Below are positions 30,501 to 44,966 of a DNA stretch of 64,000 nucleotides, piece after piece. Numbering within the stretch: the stretch's first letter is position 1; each line of letters opens with the position of its first letter. Both the position numbers and the translations under genes were made by a program. Source of the stretch: Cercis canadensis (Eukaryota > Streptophyta > Magnoliopsida > Fabales > Fabaceae). The notes under the pieces are model-generated. The model was not told the origin of the DNA and searched no databases. It saw nothing but the letters and a program-made list of their open reading frames with translations. Where the stretch lies: the NCBI GenBank assembly GCA_003255065.1, contig QAOA01002431.1, forward strand, positions 248,001 to 312,000, in the 5' to 3' direction.

Positions 30501-33500
30501 TACAACAAAACTCCTAAAATAAAAATGACTCATTTCAAATTTGATAAATCTAACTCAATCTAAAATTTGAAATTAGACACTGACTCATAAATTATTAAAA
30601 GAAAAAAAAAATTAATAACTATGCAGAGACACTTTCACCAATATTTTTTTTTGTTTCTTTTACTAATAATCTTAAGACTCTGTATTTTTTTTTTTATTAA
30701 ATTAAATTCCTGTCCTCCTTCTGTTGTTAATACTTTAATAGGCTAGCTATTCTTTCTTTGTCTTTGATGAGAATAGGGGATGGTAGCTAGTTTAATGTTG
30801 TAGTGAATCTCAAGGACTTTGCTTAAGTGGTTGGAAATCATTTGTTTAATAGAAAAAACAATCCAATGTGAGCCACTTAATTGCCCTGTTTCCAAATTCC
30901 GGAATTTATATTAGTGCTTCCTTAATGGGAATTAATACTTATATAAGGCTGCAGGCAGCTGCAACATATTCGAGAGATATAAAATTAATTTGGCATCATT
31001 GACTTTATTGGTTATTTTCGTTGAGTCAATAATAAATGTAGAAACTATATATACATACAACAGTATTCGTGTACTCATCGGAGTAATTATTTTATGAACT
31101 CAGTGTATGTGTATGTAGAACGTAAAATACAAAAACATGAATTCTACTTATGATTCCTGTGTAAATTAAGCTTACTTTTTATGTATCTTAACTGTGTATA
31201 TATTATACACTAGAAATACCTAATAATTTTTCGTATCAACCTACCTACATTGCATGTAATAAAAAATTTAAGAAATTTATTTAACTAAAATTGGAGAAAT
31301 TTCAAAAAATTTCTTATTATGGTATTCTATGTGGACTGATTTAATTAGAAACATGTTAATTAGTTTATCTTTTCGATTTAGTCAAATTCAAACCTCAAAA
31401 AATTCGTTTTTACCGAGCAATTTATAAATACCCATATGTGTAAAAGATTTAAGAAACACCCATGATATAGTAACGGGTGCAACTAGGCATGCAACAAGCA
31501 TAAAACTTTGTACATAGAGAAGGAGATTCATGTGAAAAGGAACTCTGAATGGTTCAAGTCAGTAATCAATAGTAAAATATATGAGAATTAAGAATAATGT
31601 CATATGCCTAACATTTGACTCGACCTCGGGTATGTAGCAGTGCATATGCAGAGGATAACGTAAAACTAAAGAAAAAAAAAAAAAAAGTGGTTAGGGGAAG
31701 GGATGAGTTAAAAAAATAAGAAGTGGATGTGTGAAATGTGAGTGACACTCTGTTAAGCTCGGATCTCAAACAGAGAAGAAGAGTCTCTTTTGGACCATAA
31801 GAAAAAAAACGTCTTAGGAAGAGGGGCCTCATCACCCACACTCGTGCTTCTCTAAGCCTTACTTAAAATAAAAAAGGGTGCTAACATAGACTTTGAAATT
31901 TGCACATAAACTGACATGCAACCTTATGGGATAAGTGTTTGATGGTTGGGCATGAGAAGGAAACTGCAAAAGCAGATAAAAGTTGAATTTCAGCGAGAAT
32001 AGAGAAAAAGGAAGATTTCAAAGTTAGATATTGCAAAAGGGTTAGAAATTTGTGTCCTAAAGTCTCTTTTGGAAATCTATGTTTAAGCACGTCTGTTTCT
32101 TGCTTATTGAATCCAAGAAACTGGCATCCTAAGTTAAAATTGAGTTTAACTTATAACGGTTACGCGGTCCGATTCAAACCCAGTTTTTACCATTGAATTT
32201 GCTAATTATTGGTCATGCAGAAGAATGATGATATGTGGTCAAATGGCTACAAAACAGGGGATCTTAAGTAAAAAGGATACATTTGTAAGACTTTGTGTTG
32301 AATTTGAAAGGATCTCGGGGAACTATTGGTCGAAGTTTTCAACATTGTCACCATGTGTTTTAACTTTGAATTGGTCATAGATTGACAAGTGATCATAATT
32401 CATTACCGGCTACAAATCAGTAAGAGTCAAAATTGTACCTGTTAATTAAAGTTTATTTATTTATTTATTGTTCAACAATTCAGACAAGTACATATATAAC
32501 CAATTTAGCAAAAACAAGTACAAATAATTAACAATGGGCCGGGTCCGTAGAAGTACACTCCTAAGATTAAAAGGTTGAGGGCAAAATAGCTTTGACATGT
32601 GATGGAGAATCGTACCAATTATTTACCAAAGAAAAACTAAATTGTTCTGATAGGTTATATAAGGAAATAATTGAGTATATTCAATTAAATAATGTGATTT
32701 AGCCAGTAAAATGTTCCCCTTTTGTTTTTTCATATAATATAAATTATGAAGACAAAGTTCTTTAGAATCTCCTTTTAAAAAAATTAATAAAATTATTTTG
32801 CACTAATTGTAGAAGTACACAAGAGAGTAACTTGTTTTCTACCGTAAACTTGGTCCATGTTTAGAAATATTATTTTATGAGTTTATCATAATTTATTGAC
32901 AAATTCAACATCTATTAGCACTAATTGTAGAGATACTAAAAAGAATCATAAAGTGCAGGTTCCTTTATATTTATCTATTCTTAACCCAACCCAAGAAATT
33001 ACTTTGCCTTAAAATTACATATGAAAAAGGGAAAACTATTGAGAGGAACAACTCCTAGTCGAGGGGTATCCAATTGAAGGATATAAAACCAAAACACATT
33101 GGACCAACTTTGTCCACAAAATGTATTTGATCTTAATATTCAGACTCTTCCTTTGCAAATTTCCATGGTTGAAGCCCCCACCGCTTTCTATCAAAGAAAA
33201 AAGACACCAAAACGACATTACCAAGGAAAAAGGATAGAGCATGTGTGAACGTGATGATTGATATTGCGAGAAACACCATGTTTCATCCTTGTCTATGCCG
33301 TTTATTTATTTACTTACTTTCAAGTTACAATAGAAGAACTGAAATTGGCAACTTACAATATGTAATTAGCAGTGTTTAAAGCCAAACTGAAGGAAAATAT
33401 ATAATTACAAGAACCCAGGTTTACTTCTGATACTGCATTACGACGACTCACTAGTTGTTGTCAAGTCAGTAAATCACCTTGTAATCATCCTTGTTAGTTG

Positions 33501-36500
33501 CTAATTACCCACTTAGGAAGATAAAACGAGGTCCTACTCAAGTAGTCAATGCTTATTGTTAACACCAATTTTGTACTTGTAAACCACTATTGATTGACAC
33601 GACCCCAGAAAAGGAGACGCTCCTAAAAGTGAAAAATTATTTTATTTTTTTTTTTAAAAAAAAACAAAGAGCAAAAGTACATCTCTTTTTGCGATTGTAT
33701 GGCCACTGGCCAAACATAAAAGACGACACTTTAATTTTTCCAACGTGGAGGATAATAATTTGGCTGATTTTGACGAAGATTTTATAATTTTATTATTAAT
33801 TTCTTTTATCTTTTTCAGTCACTAAATACATTGCATACGCTTCCAGTCATTTAGGCGAGAAGGACTCGGATGTTGGCACTTTGACTCAAATAAATTTATG
33901 ATAATTTTTAGTTTATTTATGTATATATTGTATTTTTTTTAAAAAAAAAATATAATTTGATTTGTGGGGATCACTTGATACATCATTGGCTACACGTCAT
34001 ATCTAGTATAAACAAGTCACGTGGCCAACAACGTATTTGGTAGTCCTGTCAAATCATATTCTATTTTTTTTAAAGTATAATATATGTATAAATAAATTAT
34101 AAACTATTATATATGTGTAAATTTGTCCTTGAAGTGTAATATTTTGGTAAAAAGCCATTAGATGTTACATCATTATTTTTCTTATTAAAAATAAAAAAAA
34201 AAGAAGGAAAAAGATTCGCATGTGGTAAGTAATGGAAAGTATTTAATGGCTGTGTAACACACTAGTGTTATGCTGCACAATGGTTTAAAAGGCACAACAA
34301 TAATAGTTATACACAAATTACGTAGCCACTGGTATATAATGTATGTCAACTACATATGGTTCCCGACAAAGAAAAGATAGGACCATATACTCTTGAATGA
34401 TGTGCGCCAATGCCAATCAGTTTTTAAATAACATTGGCATTTTGTCGTTTGAGGTAATGTTAAAATGACACTCTTATTTTTCTTCATTTGTAAATTCCCT
34501 TACAACTATTTTGAGATACCAATTGGGTATAAGTTAAAAAAATATTTAAATATAAGCACACATAGTATAATTAATATAAAGATTATCATAAAAAAGTTAT
34601 TTCTTTTTTAAAAAAAATGTTGAAATTCTAGGTTTTAATTATCATTTCATTATATTTTTAACTACAAAATTTAACTCTATTTATTTAATAGCAAAAAGAA
34701 AAATTAAAATTCTAACAACATTTTATAGCTATAAATTATTGTTTAAAAAATACATAATTTATAATAACATAACTATTTTGATGAATCAAAATGATAATTT
34801 ATAATTTTGCCAATAATTTTTAGATCCATTAATTATAGTATGCCTTATCTCATAATCAGAGTAATATATTTACCTTACAAAGTTTTGTTACGAGAAATAT
34901 GATAATATTTTTCACTTGGAAAAAGTGCTAATACTTTTATTAATTCCATATGAATAAAAGTATCCTAACTGATGCTAATGGAAATTATAATAATTAAGAA
35001 ATTTGAACAATAATTTATAGCATCTCAATTTACAAACTATATGATAAATATTTTCAGTAAAAAAAATAAAAGTAATTCAAAGTGAGTTGAATCATTTAAA
35101 GAGAATTTTTGTTTATGAAGTGATGAACATTCATTTTTCTTGATGAGATTGACAATCTCAAAATCAAAATACACGTTAAATCTAAAAAATATTATAGGGC
35201 ATAGTAGAATAAGCCCTTGGGAGCTCACAATAACATCAAAATCAATCAATCTTGACGAGGAGAGCAATTGTTGAACCGTATTAAGAAACTTAGAAAAATA
35301 AAAAGATTCTAGCAGCAGCTATTGAATTTGAAACTAAAAATTAGCCTCAATCTCAGTAGCCAAATAAAATCAACCAAGAATTTTACTTTGATTGACAACA
35401 TTAGAAAACATGTTTTAGTATTTAATAATTAAGGCACGAGTGAAAAGCTTTTTTTGGATATAAAAGTCAGAGGAATTTTTGAAACCAAGAAAAAAACATA
35501 GAAAAATTAGTTAATGATTTAAGTATGATCCACAGAGTAAGGAATCCTATTTAAGCAATTAAGAGTTAAGACACGAGTTGACAAAAAAAAAAAAAAAGAC
35601 TTATTTATGTAATTAATATATGCTAGATAGCAGTCATGGCAGAATTGAGAGAAAAATAAAAAATATTTGTAAGTAGGAAAACAAATTCAGTTTGCTTTGG
35701 CGGGGAAGGGAGTGGAGGGAATTGACAGCTAGTAGAATAAGTGTAAGAGAGAGAAAGAGGGTCCAAACACATCAGAAAAAGTGATTACAGAACGAAACGG
35801 ACGCTTCCAGTCATAAGCCAATGTCAGCGAAGTACACGCGTCACCACGGGAGAAACAAGACACATTTCACGTCCCATTGGTCCCTCTTATTCTCTTTACC
35901 TCTCCACATTTACTCTTTTGTCCTCATTGCTAAATACTATCAATACCAATTAAGCCAATTTTCCGCCCAACCTCTATTGTTTCATCTGAATCATTAGATA
36001 ATATTTGTTTTTGCGAAAAAGAAAAAAAGCTAATGTTTTAAACATCACATTCAACAATAATCTTTTCTCTTCTCTCAATTTTATGCTGTGTATAGCCATT
36101 TTCGACCTATTCTCTCCTCATATTCTTTTTTTTTTTTTCTGAAAAAATCGTGCCAGCCAAATATATGACAAATTAAATATTACATACAGGTGACTCTGAC
36201 GCTTGCATGTATATACTGTAACAAAGAAAAAGTGCAACGCACGGGTAAAAATCCAGTATTACCCCTAGTTTTGGTAAAAAGAGTTACTCCTTCAATTTTC
36301 TAATATTTAGTAAAATTAAAAACTAAAAGTCTAATAAATTAAAAGCAAATGAAGGTATCTGAGGAAAATTTTGCAATTTATTAGACGGATATTCGCATTG
36401 CATGATCAACAATCACACCGCTCCGTATATTTGGAGATTTTTCTATTAAATAAAATAGTTGGATAAAGGAAATGGCCACGGCTTATTTGTCACAACTCAA

Positions 36501-36890
36501 ATAAGAAATAGTTAAAAATAATTAAAAATTGGTGCTTGTGCCTGATTAAATTCAGCGAATTTGACTAAATTATTTGGTGAATTAGTGTATTAGGGGCAAA
36601 GTGACTCACAAGACTCAAGAGTATGCCATAATTTGTATGATGGGCTAAGAAATTATTCACCTTCATTTAATTTTTTGCCCACGTAAATATCTAGTACTGA
36701 TTGCTATGAACCTTATTTTTTGTTTCACGATACACCTTTCCAGGAATTCTTTTAAGACACGTTTTTTCAAAAAAAAATAAATTTATGGACATTTTTTCCT
36801 CTATTTGAGCCTCTCTCACATGGATATAACAAAATGGTAATTGCCCTTGTTTGATTTCTATGATTTTCACACTCAAATCCTCCTGATTCT
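27533..36890. other. Gene-poor AT-rich region (about 9.4 kb)
   Basis: No coding exon chain was recognised on either strand. The sequence is AT-rich with many A/T homopolymers and short TTTA repeats (for example near 29272 and 32456). There is one tRNA-like SINE fragment near 28225. The first few hundred bases are probably the CutA leader and promoter, and the last kilobase the cyclin promoter. The open frames of 60-80 codons here have no family resemblance. Confidence 0.6.
28219..28320 (+). repeat. Possible tRNA-derived SINE fragment
   Basis: TAGTTCAATTGG at 28225-28236 fits an RNA polymerase III A box, and GGTTCAAACCC at 28272-28282 fits a B box. The spacing of about 36 bases is close to that of tRNA-derived SINEs. 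A long T run follows at about 28298. No cloverleaf can be folded by eye, so this is not a tRNA gene. Target-site repeats were not found. Confidence 0.35.
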
Positions 36891-37263
36891 CATATATACA
36901 CTACTCTACAGGCCCCTCTGTCCCCAACCCCACTCTCTCTCTCTCTCTGCCTTTACCCTAAAAAGGGGCGTTCGTTTCCTTCATAAGGCCCTCTCCTGCG
37001 GCAGTCTTTTCAGCCAAACTTTGAAAGAGAGGGGGGGAGAGAGAGAGAGAGAGAGAGATAGAGAAATAAAGCACTCCCTTGCTCTATAGTGTTTTTGTTC
37101 TTATTTCCACAGATTGTCATTTGTTCTTTAATGATTTGATAAAAGATCTCTACATCTATTCTGTCTAAAAGACTCAATCTATAATCTCAAAGCTTCATTT
37201 TTGTTACGGTGCTCGTTTTGTTTGATTGGTTTTCCACTAAGTGAGAGGTTTTAAGCTTCTGCA
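36891..37263 (+). promoter_or_regulatory. Core promoter and leader of the cyclin D gene
   Basis: A TATA-like TATATA at about 36893 lies 370 bases before the start codon. The following leader contains a CT microsatellite (36932-36948) and a GA microsatellite (about 37037-37058), features common in plant 5' leaders. The transcription start is inferred to be near 36925. Confidence 0.5.
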
Positions 37264-39328
37264 ATGGCACCCAGTTTTGATTGTGTCTCAAGCCTTCTTT
37301 GTGCAGAAGACAACAGCATTTTCGATGATAACGATTATGGGGGTGTGATGGAGCAGTTCGAGGATACATGGAACCATAGATATCATCGATTCCATAATCA
37401 AAACCAGTACTTTGATGACCCAGATGGTTTGCCATTGCAGAGTGATGAGTGTTTGGCCCTAATGGTGGAAAAGGAAGGCCAACACTTACCTGGTGGCGCT
37501 TACTTGAATAGGCTACGGAATGGGGATTTGGACTTTGGGGCCAGAAAGGAGGCCATTGATTGGATAGAAAAGGTGGGTTCAAGACTGCGTTTGATTTTTT
37601 TCTGCTCTTTCTTAGTGAGTCCAAAGTTTAATCAGTTTCTCAAGCATGGGGATTTATGTTTTTGCTTGCGTGAGTCTATATGGTCGTCGACTATTTCCTG
37701 AGATGGGTGTTTCTGAAATGCTTACCTTTGCTTTTGCTGGTCTGAAATCTGAACCACATAAAAAACCGTGTTTTCTGCAAACGGAACCGTTTTATTTGGA
37801 TTTTTTCACATAAATGACTCATTGTAACAGTTCCATCCTCCATTCTCGACTTTGATGATGATTCCATTTGTAAGTTTAAGCTGTTTGATTAAAATCTATT
37901 AATTTTCCTTAAGATTTGAAGTCGATCGGATGGAATTCTTTCGCTTGCTATAAAAGCCGATGCTGGTTTTGATTGTGTTCATGGTGATTTCTTCTATTTT
38001 TGACATGTTCGAAACTGGGTGACTTGTCGTTTTTTCTCTCACAAATTGGATTATACTTAGCTGGGGATTCTTATTCTTGGTTAATTCTACTGTTCGGTTG
38101 ATATTAACGAATAAAGCTGTTTGACAGGTTCGAGCTCATTTCGGTTTCGGACCACTTTGTGGATATCTATCCATAAACTACTTGGATCGCTTCCTTTCTG
38201 CATATGAATTACCAGTAAGTGAAGCGATGAGGGGAAAAAGAAACTACTTTTTCTTAGTATCTTATCTGCATTGGTTTTGATCTAGCATTTCCATACGCAG
38301 AAGGGAAAGGCTTGGACAATGCAATTGTTGGCTGTGGCATGCTTATCTCTGGCAGCCAAAGTAGAGGAGACTGAGGTTCCTCTGGTTATTGATTTGCAGG
38401 TAGAAAATCTTATTATCGATGCTTGCTACTTAATTGAGCTAATGCCTTGCTTCTAGATGTGCTGATGATTGTTTTTTGATTAGGTGGGTGAATCAAAGTT
38501 TGTGTTTGAAGCTAGAACAATACAAAGAATGGAGCTTCTGGTATTGAGTACGCTGAGATGGAGAATGCAGACAATTACCCCTTTTTCCTTCATAGACTAT
38601 TTCCTCTGCAAGATCAATGATGATCAAATTCCTCTAAGAACTTCAATTGTGCGATCCATCCAACTTATCTTGAGTACAGTAAGAGGTATCTGGCTGTTTC
38701 TTTTTGCCAAATCTATTGCACATACGGGTTATTTCAAGCTGCTATAGCCACTTTATTGAGCAATAGTACTTGTGGTAGCAAGGAACTAAATATAATAATT
38801 TGGTGGGTGGGAATTGAATGCAGGGATTGACTTCTTGGAATTCAGGCCATCAGAAATTGCAGCAGCAGTGGCAATATCTGTTGTGGGGGAAACCCGAACA
38901 GTTAACATCGAGAAAGCAGTTTCTGTTCTCATTCAGCTTGTAGAAAAGGTAAAGATGGTGGTCCAATAACAAAAAGAAAGTGAATATTAATGATGGTTTT
39001 CCTTTTACTATCATAATTTTGATTTGATCACTTGTAACTGATTACATTCAATGAGTTTAATTGATTTTTACATTGTAAACATGGGTTTTTGCAGGAGAGT
39101 GTCCTGAAGTGTATTAAAATGATCCGTGAGTTGTCATCAAAAAGTGGCTCTGCTACTAGTGCTTCTGTCCCTTCTGTTCCCCAGAGCCCAATAGGGGTGT
39201 TGGACGCCGCATGCTTCAGCTATAAAAGCGATGAGACAAATGGTGGATCATGTGCAAATTCTTCACATAATAGCCCTGATGCTAAAAGGAGGAAGCTAAA
39301 CAGAACCTGTGGAGTAGAGCTATCATAG
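37264..39328 (+). CDS. CYCD: D-type cyclin, D2/D4 group
   Basis: Six exons, 37264-37572, 38128-38214, 38301-38399, 38484-38685, 38824-38948 and 39095-39328, encode 351 residues. Residues 11-15 are LLCAE, the LxCxE motif by which D cyclins bind retinoblastoma-related protein. The N-terminal cyclin box follows ([17 protein letters not shown], then [35 protein letters not shown]). It carries the conserved Arg in YLDRF and the Lys and Glu used for kinase contact. The C-terminal box contains TPFSFIDYF and [15 protein letters not shown]. The tail has [16 protein letters not shown], typical of D2/D4 cyclins, a Ser/Asn-rich stretch and a basic AKRRKLN that could be a nuclear localisation signal. It should partner CDKA to drive G1/S entry in response to sugar and hormones. 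D2 versus D4 cannot be separated without a tree. Confidence 0.96.
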
Positions 39329-40445
39329 TGATGTGGGTTGGGAATTTCACCATCACTTATATATAGTATGCTTTTCTTAAATGGAGATTGTGTGCTTTAT
39401 GGAATATGGCCCCTCAAAGGAATACTAAACAAGGAGGCAGAAGGAGGTAAACAGAAAAGGGAAGAAAAAACTGAGCATAATGGATTACTAAGAATATAAG
39501 GGTGGGTCATGGTTGGAACTTGGAAGATAAGAGGGAGATGAAGGAATGGAATTTATCATATTTCATGCTCCTATCATCAAGTGAGCAGTCACCAGCTGTT
39601 AAATATTAGACCTCTTAACAGCTTCAGACCACAATGGTGACGTAGGGGAAATAAGGACTAGCGTTTTCTTTGTGTAAGTACAGTTTGTTTTAGGTTCCAG
39701 TTTTTTCATCTCTTCAACAACTAAGGAGTAAAACAGAGGGAACAAAAAAAAAGTAGAGCAACTAGCACAAGATATATTTGCGGTCAATATTTTTATTTAC
39801 GTATTCTTGTGTCTATATCTCATTATTTTTATTTTATTAACTATTCTATTCAATTGGTGTCACGTATTTTCAAAAAAAAAAAAAAAAAGTGTCACTGAGC
39901 GGATCCTAATTTACTGAAATTGGTTTGACACTTTGACTACGTGTATGCTTAGAGACCCTTTTGTTTTTGGGTCCCTTGCCATGCTTAGACAGTTAAATTT
40001 ACTTTTTAACCGCGTTTACCTCTATATTAGCCCAAAATGGGGGGAAAAAAGGGTTCAGTCAATTTTGTTGTTTGGACATTTGTACTCGCATTTTCTCACC
40101 ATTATGCAGCTCAATTAAACTGGAATCTTGTATGAGTCCTCATTGAGTGTAGTTATATTTTGTTCGAAACAACAAAATTTTGAATTGAATTCATTTTGCA
40201 AATGAATTATTTGATAAAACTTATTTGAAATCATATTATCTTAGGAAATTAATTAATTTATGAATCATTTTATAAATGTAATATTTAATGATTTATAAAT
40301 CCCACAACTTTTGATAGGAATTATAAATTAATTTTTAAAAAGAAATCATCTAATTTCTATTTATAATATATTCCATACACAGTTACATATAATGAGGGAA
40401 CCGCGAATAATTCGGGGTTTTTTTTTCTGGGGTGGGGGTGTAAAT

Positions 40446-41236
40446 AGATTCAATACAGGAAAAACCTTTTGCAAATACAGTTGCATTTAAACATGGCTGT
40501 CCATCCATGTGGCAAAGCAGAAAACTAATAGCCCCAATATTCATTGAAGTTGAGAACAATAGGCCAAACACAGCCAAAAATGGTGGGGGCATGGAGTGGA
40601 AAACTAGACATGGCAACAATACGGGACGTTCCATGGCCACAATCCATTGGATTAAGCATGCGCCATCCAAAAATACGAAGCCTTTACATATAGCGTAGGG
40701 AGGTATACGATATGAGCTTTTTTTTTTTTCCATTTCCATGCTTTATGGCAGCCTTTACTAATATTCACTATTTCTTCTCCAATGCAAGTATTACATTCCC
40801 TATGGCAATTGGCTATAATGTGTCCAAGGTATACAAATTNAGATTCAATACAGGAAAAACCTTTTGCAAATACAGTTGCATTTAAACATTGGGCTGTCCA
40901 TCCATGTGGCAAAGCAGAAAACTAATAGCCCCAATATTCATTGAAGTTGAGAACAATTGGCCAAACACAGCCAAAAATGGTGGGGGCATGGAGTGGAAAA
41001 CTAGACATGGCAACAATACGGGGACGTTCCATGGCCACAATCCATTGGATTAAGCATGCGCCATCCAAAAATACGAAGCCTTTACATATAGCGTAGGGAG
41101 GTATACGATATGAGCTTATTTTTTTTCCATTTCCATGCTTTATGGCAGCCTTTATTAATATTCACTATTTCTTCTCCAATGCAAGTATTACATTCCCTAT
41201 GGCAATTGGCTATAATGTGTCCAAGGTATACAAATT
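40446..41236 (+). repeat. Near-identical direct repeat around a single N (probable unmerged contig overlap)
   Basis: Bases 40446-40839 and 40841-41236 are almost identical and are separated by one N at 40840. Differences are a few single-base changes and indels, several in homopolymers. This fits two contig ends covering the same locus, perhaps from two haplotypes. Confidence 0.85.
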
Positions 41237-44200
41237 TACATTTAATGCCCGATTTATCAATGTTGTCTAAACGGCAAAAGAGAGATATTTGTTGGGCTTG
41301 TACTGGCACCTCAAATTAAGAAATAGCTGAGTTTATTTGTATGTGTAGGCCAACAGTGTTTAAGAAAGGAGAGATCCAGCCCAACTAAACCCTACCTGCT
41401 TCTGTCTTTACATTGTAAAAAAAGAAAAAGATGGAACCCAATGGCAAAAGCAAAACCGTGAAGATGGAAGAGAGAGGCTACATTTTTGGACCCAATATAT
41501 GTGGAGCCCAACTTTTTGGCAAGAAACCCATGCTGACCTCACTTAGGCTTACAACTAGCGGAGCTACCACCCTACACTTGTACAACTCTAATCCTGCGTC
41601 TAAGCCTTACAAGTTACAACCAACTAGTACAGACTCAGTATATTTTGAGCCTCTCTTAGTGAACCCATCACTATTTTGACAGTCAAATTTCATGGCCCAA
41701 ACAAAACAAGCTAAAAAATAACCATTACAAACACAAAGTAGTAGTCACTGCTCATCATGTTGTTAATTTATGTTTTTTTTTTTTAGCAGGAAGAAAATTA
41801 GAATATCTTTTGACCAGACCAGTTATCTTGAAACTTTTTCAGCTAAATGGATTGGTGGTTGACTAGTAAGGAGGAAATGGGAATCTAATCCATCACCGCT
41901 ACCACCTTCCCTCCTGCTTCACTGCTATCGGGGTACCTTGGTTGTGGTACTCTCGGTACTTCACTTGCGCACAGATCGACCCCACGCGCAATTAATTTTT
42001 GCTATTTACCCCATGTCCTTTCTTGCATCATAATTTCCTTCAACTACCCCAACTTTTACAAACCTCAATAATATCCCATATTATGACTAAATAATCAAAT
42101 AGCAATTCTTTATATAACATGTAGATGTCAATCTTGGAAAGTATATTTGGAAGAAAAAAAATAGTGATGTAATATCAATATAATTAAGATTATTTAGAGA
42201 GAATATTTCAATTAATAATAGAAATTCATGTCTTAAATATTTTAATTAGACTAATAATATTAATTGTTGATATTGAGTTACATTTTTATGTTAATTGATA
42301 TTTTTTTTTTGTGGGTAGGGGAGGGAGAGGAAGAAAACATTCCTCAAATGAGCGTAGATAGAATAGAGGAAAGTGGAGGGGCACCAGCTAAAAGAATGAA
42401 GAAAAGGTGGTTCAAGTAACTCCAATTAACACACGGCAGAAAGAGAAAGCACGCCACTGGCGGCTACGCCTCCGCAATAGTCGCTGATGTGTGGACCCCA
42501 CTTGCGAACGCATGTCGGTGATCCATTGGGTGGTAGCGGGATTAGTAAACCTACTCCTCTGGACCTATAAGAAAAGACACAGAGACACCTCGCGTGCTGC
42601 GTGCATGGGTTAGCCATAGCCCATTTAACTATGGTTTGACCCCAGATTACAGCCTCATGGAACCACGAGCCAAAGCGTGCGCCAATGCATGCGCCCTCTA
42701 ACTATAAGATCCCGACGGTGATGCGGTGTGCATCGATGCAGATAGCAGTAGCACACCCACACCCCTTTTCACGCTCATCATTTGTTCTTCTTCTCTCTTT
42801 TTTTCTTCCCCGGGCGTGACCTTGCCACGTGTGACACAACTCCAGTGCATGGCCACCGTTGATCGTAATCTCACGGCTGGTATTTGAGGACAACAAGCAC
42901 GTTGAAAGTAGGATACTAAATTCTGGGAAGAGTGGTGTTAAAAGATAAGACGGCGTGTTAATTAAAGGATGTGAATTCGCGTGTGAGACTTTTTTCAACT
43001 AAAAGTCTGCTGTTTCTCACTGTGCCGGAGATTTCGTGGTCGGGAATTGCAAGATTTTCTTCCCCAATTTTTTAATTATTTCTTTCTTTCCTTTGTTTCT
43101 TTCCGTAATTTAATAATGTCGGGGTAAACAGAAGAGCCATTATTATATTTGAATGCTTACAGTATCAAGTAACAACATTAAAATTATTGTAATGTAAGAT
43201 AATCAATTATGTACCCACAGTACGGTAAATTACGGTTTTAGCCCGGCCCGCGTGGCTCCTTCTTCGTCTGCTAGTTGGCCGAATTAAGCCGTGCTCCTCC
43301 ATTTAGAAAGCTGGTTATCTTTTTGAACAGTGATGTCTTTGCTACAATGGAAATAAAGAAATGCTGAAAATGGCAAGGGGCAAATATAATTAATAGAAAG
43401 AAGTTCTAAGATGTTGTTTAAGTTGAGAACATATGGTTGTTGAATTGATTAATATGTTGTTTAATTCTGCAAATTGTTCTTACAATGTATAAATTAAGGA
43501 CAAAGAGGCATGAATATATTTCAAGTTATCATAAGTTCGTCAATCCCTATCACACACTTAATCATCAAGTATAAACCTAACATAAGTGATATTAAGTATC
43601 AGTGTGGATAAAAGGTTTTGAGAGAGGTATTTAAAGACTTTAGCAAGGCGAGTTAGAAAAGCCATCATCTAATGAATATTTAGATAAAGTGGATATAAAT
43701 TTGGGTGTATGATGTTCTTGAAATATTTTGATATTTTACGTTAATCGTCTTGCTCAAGACGATAATGGATTATATACATATTTGTTTGAGTGGACTGAAA
43801 TTGATCCTCATAATTTTAGGATCAGCAAGTCCCGTTATTTAAATCTTATCGTGTTAGTTTTTTCTCATTAATTTGAAATGAGATTGTTTATTTACTTACT
43901 AAGCATGTTATCTAGTATTTTTTATTTTTTTTGTTAGCAAAATTTAGAATGAAAAGAGACTATTTCATTTTAAGGTTAAGATACTTAGAAATTACTTACT
44001 AAAATATGACTGATTACAGTGAGATTCAAACCTAAGCTTTACCAATCTCATTAGCGTGTATTTGAATTAATAGAAATAACTATAAACTTTTGATCTTTTA
44101 CACTGTTAATAATGAGCACTTAAGAATTTAAAAACCACACAATCAAATTTTTACAACTAACACCCTTAAAAATTATACTTATCTTTTGGTCACACTTACA

Positions 44201-44966
44201 CACACTATTAAATATAGGGTTGTAAGGACAAAAGACACCGTTCTGGGGGGGACCCAACCTCTTAGTTAGGGTTAGAGGTTTTATTCTTAAAGATAGTCTC
44301 TTTCCTAAGTGAATATGATAATTACATTACTATTACAGGTGGATAATTTTGACTTTGGAATACCGGTTAAAATAAAAAAGTTAAACCCCACTTACAAACT
44401 ATGTACTGTTGCTTTAAAAGAGTGGTTGAATAAAGAAGAAAGGTAATCACGTTTTCAAACTTTAAAATATATATGGTAGAGTAGAGTAGTGTAGAAGCAG
44501 TTTTGTAAGGAATTATTAGTGGAATTGGTAATGCCCTTATTATTGCAGAGAAATAGGCGCACGGGGCAACAACCCATTAGAACTCTTTGGTCATTAGTAC
44601 CCCAAAACATAATGTGTTCTCCACTACATTAGTTTTGTGAAACAGTGAAAAACCTTGCTATACGAGATCCACATTCCATTGAGTAGTGTCACACGTGTGT
44701 CATTTTGGGAATTACTCAACGTCTTAAAAAATGATACACAAATCTTTCATTAAGTTTTCATGCACCGACAACCCAATGCTTGTTTACATATATATAATAT
44801 TTAGTATTTGCATATAAATTGATATTAACTACTTACAAATTCTCTGAGAGTTTGACCAGATTAAATAATTAACTGTATATGACACGTAGAAGGCAAAGAA
44901 AACAAAAGACAAAAAATTGTATGTGTTAATTTCCAAGTACTTGTATCTCTTGGGCCAATGAAAACA

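Noticed and set aside
31608-31841. 77-codon minus-strand frame with a Phe run
   Set aside because: The Phe run is a poly-A/T tract; there is no family resemblance and no adjacent exons.
37187-37624. 145-codon minus-strand frame
   Set aside because: It is the antisense shadow of cyclin D exon 1.
41082-41309. Cys/His-rich minus-strand frame resembling a retroelement zinc knuckle (GHIIANCHREC)
   Set aside because: The second zinc-binding Cys is missing, spacing is off by one and no other retroelement part is nearby.
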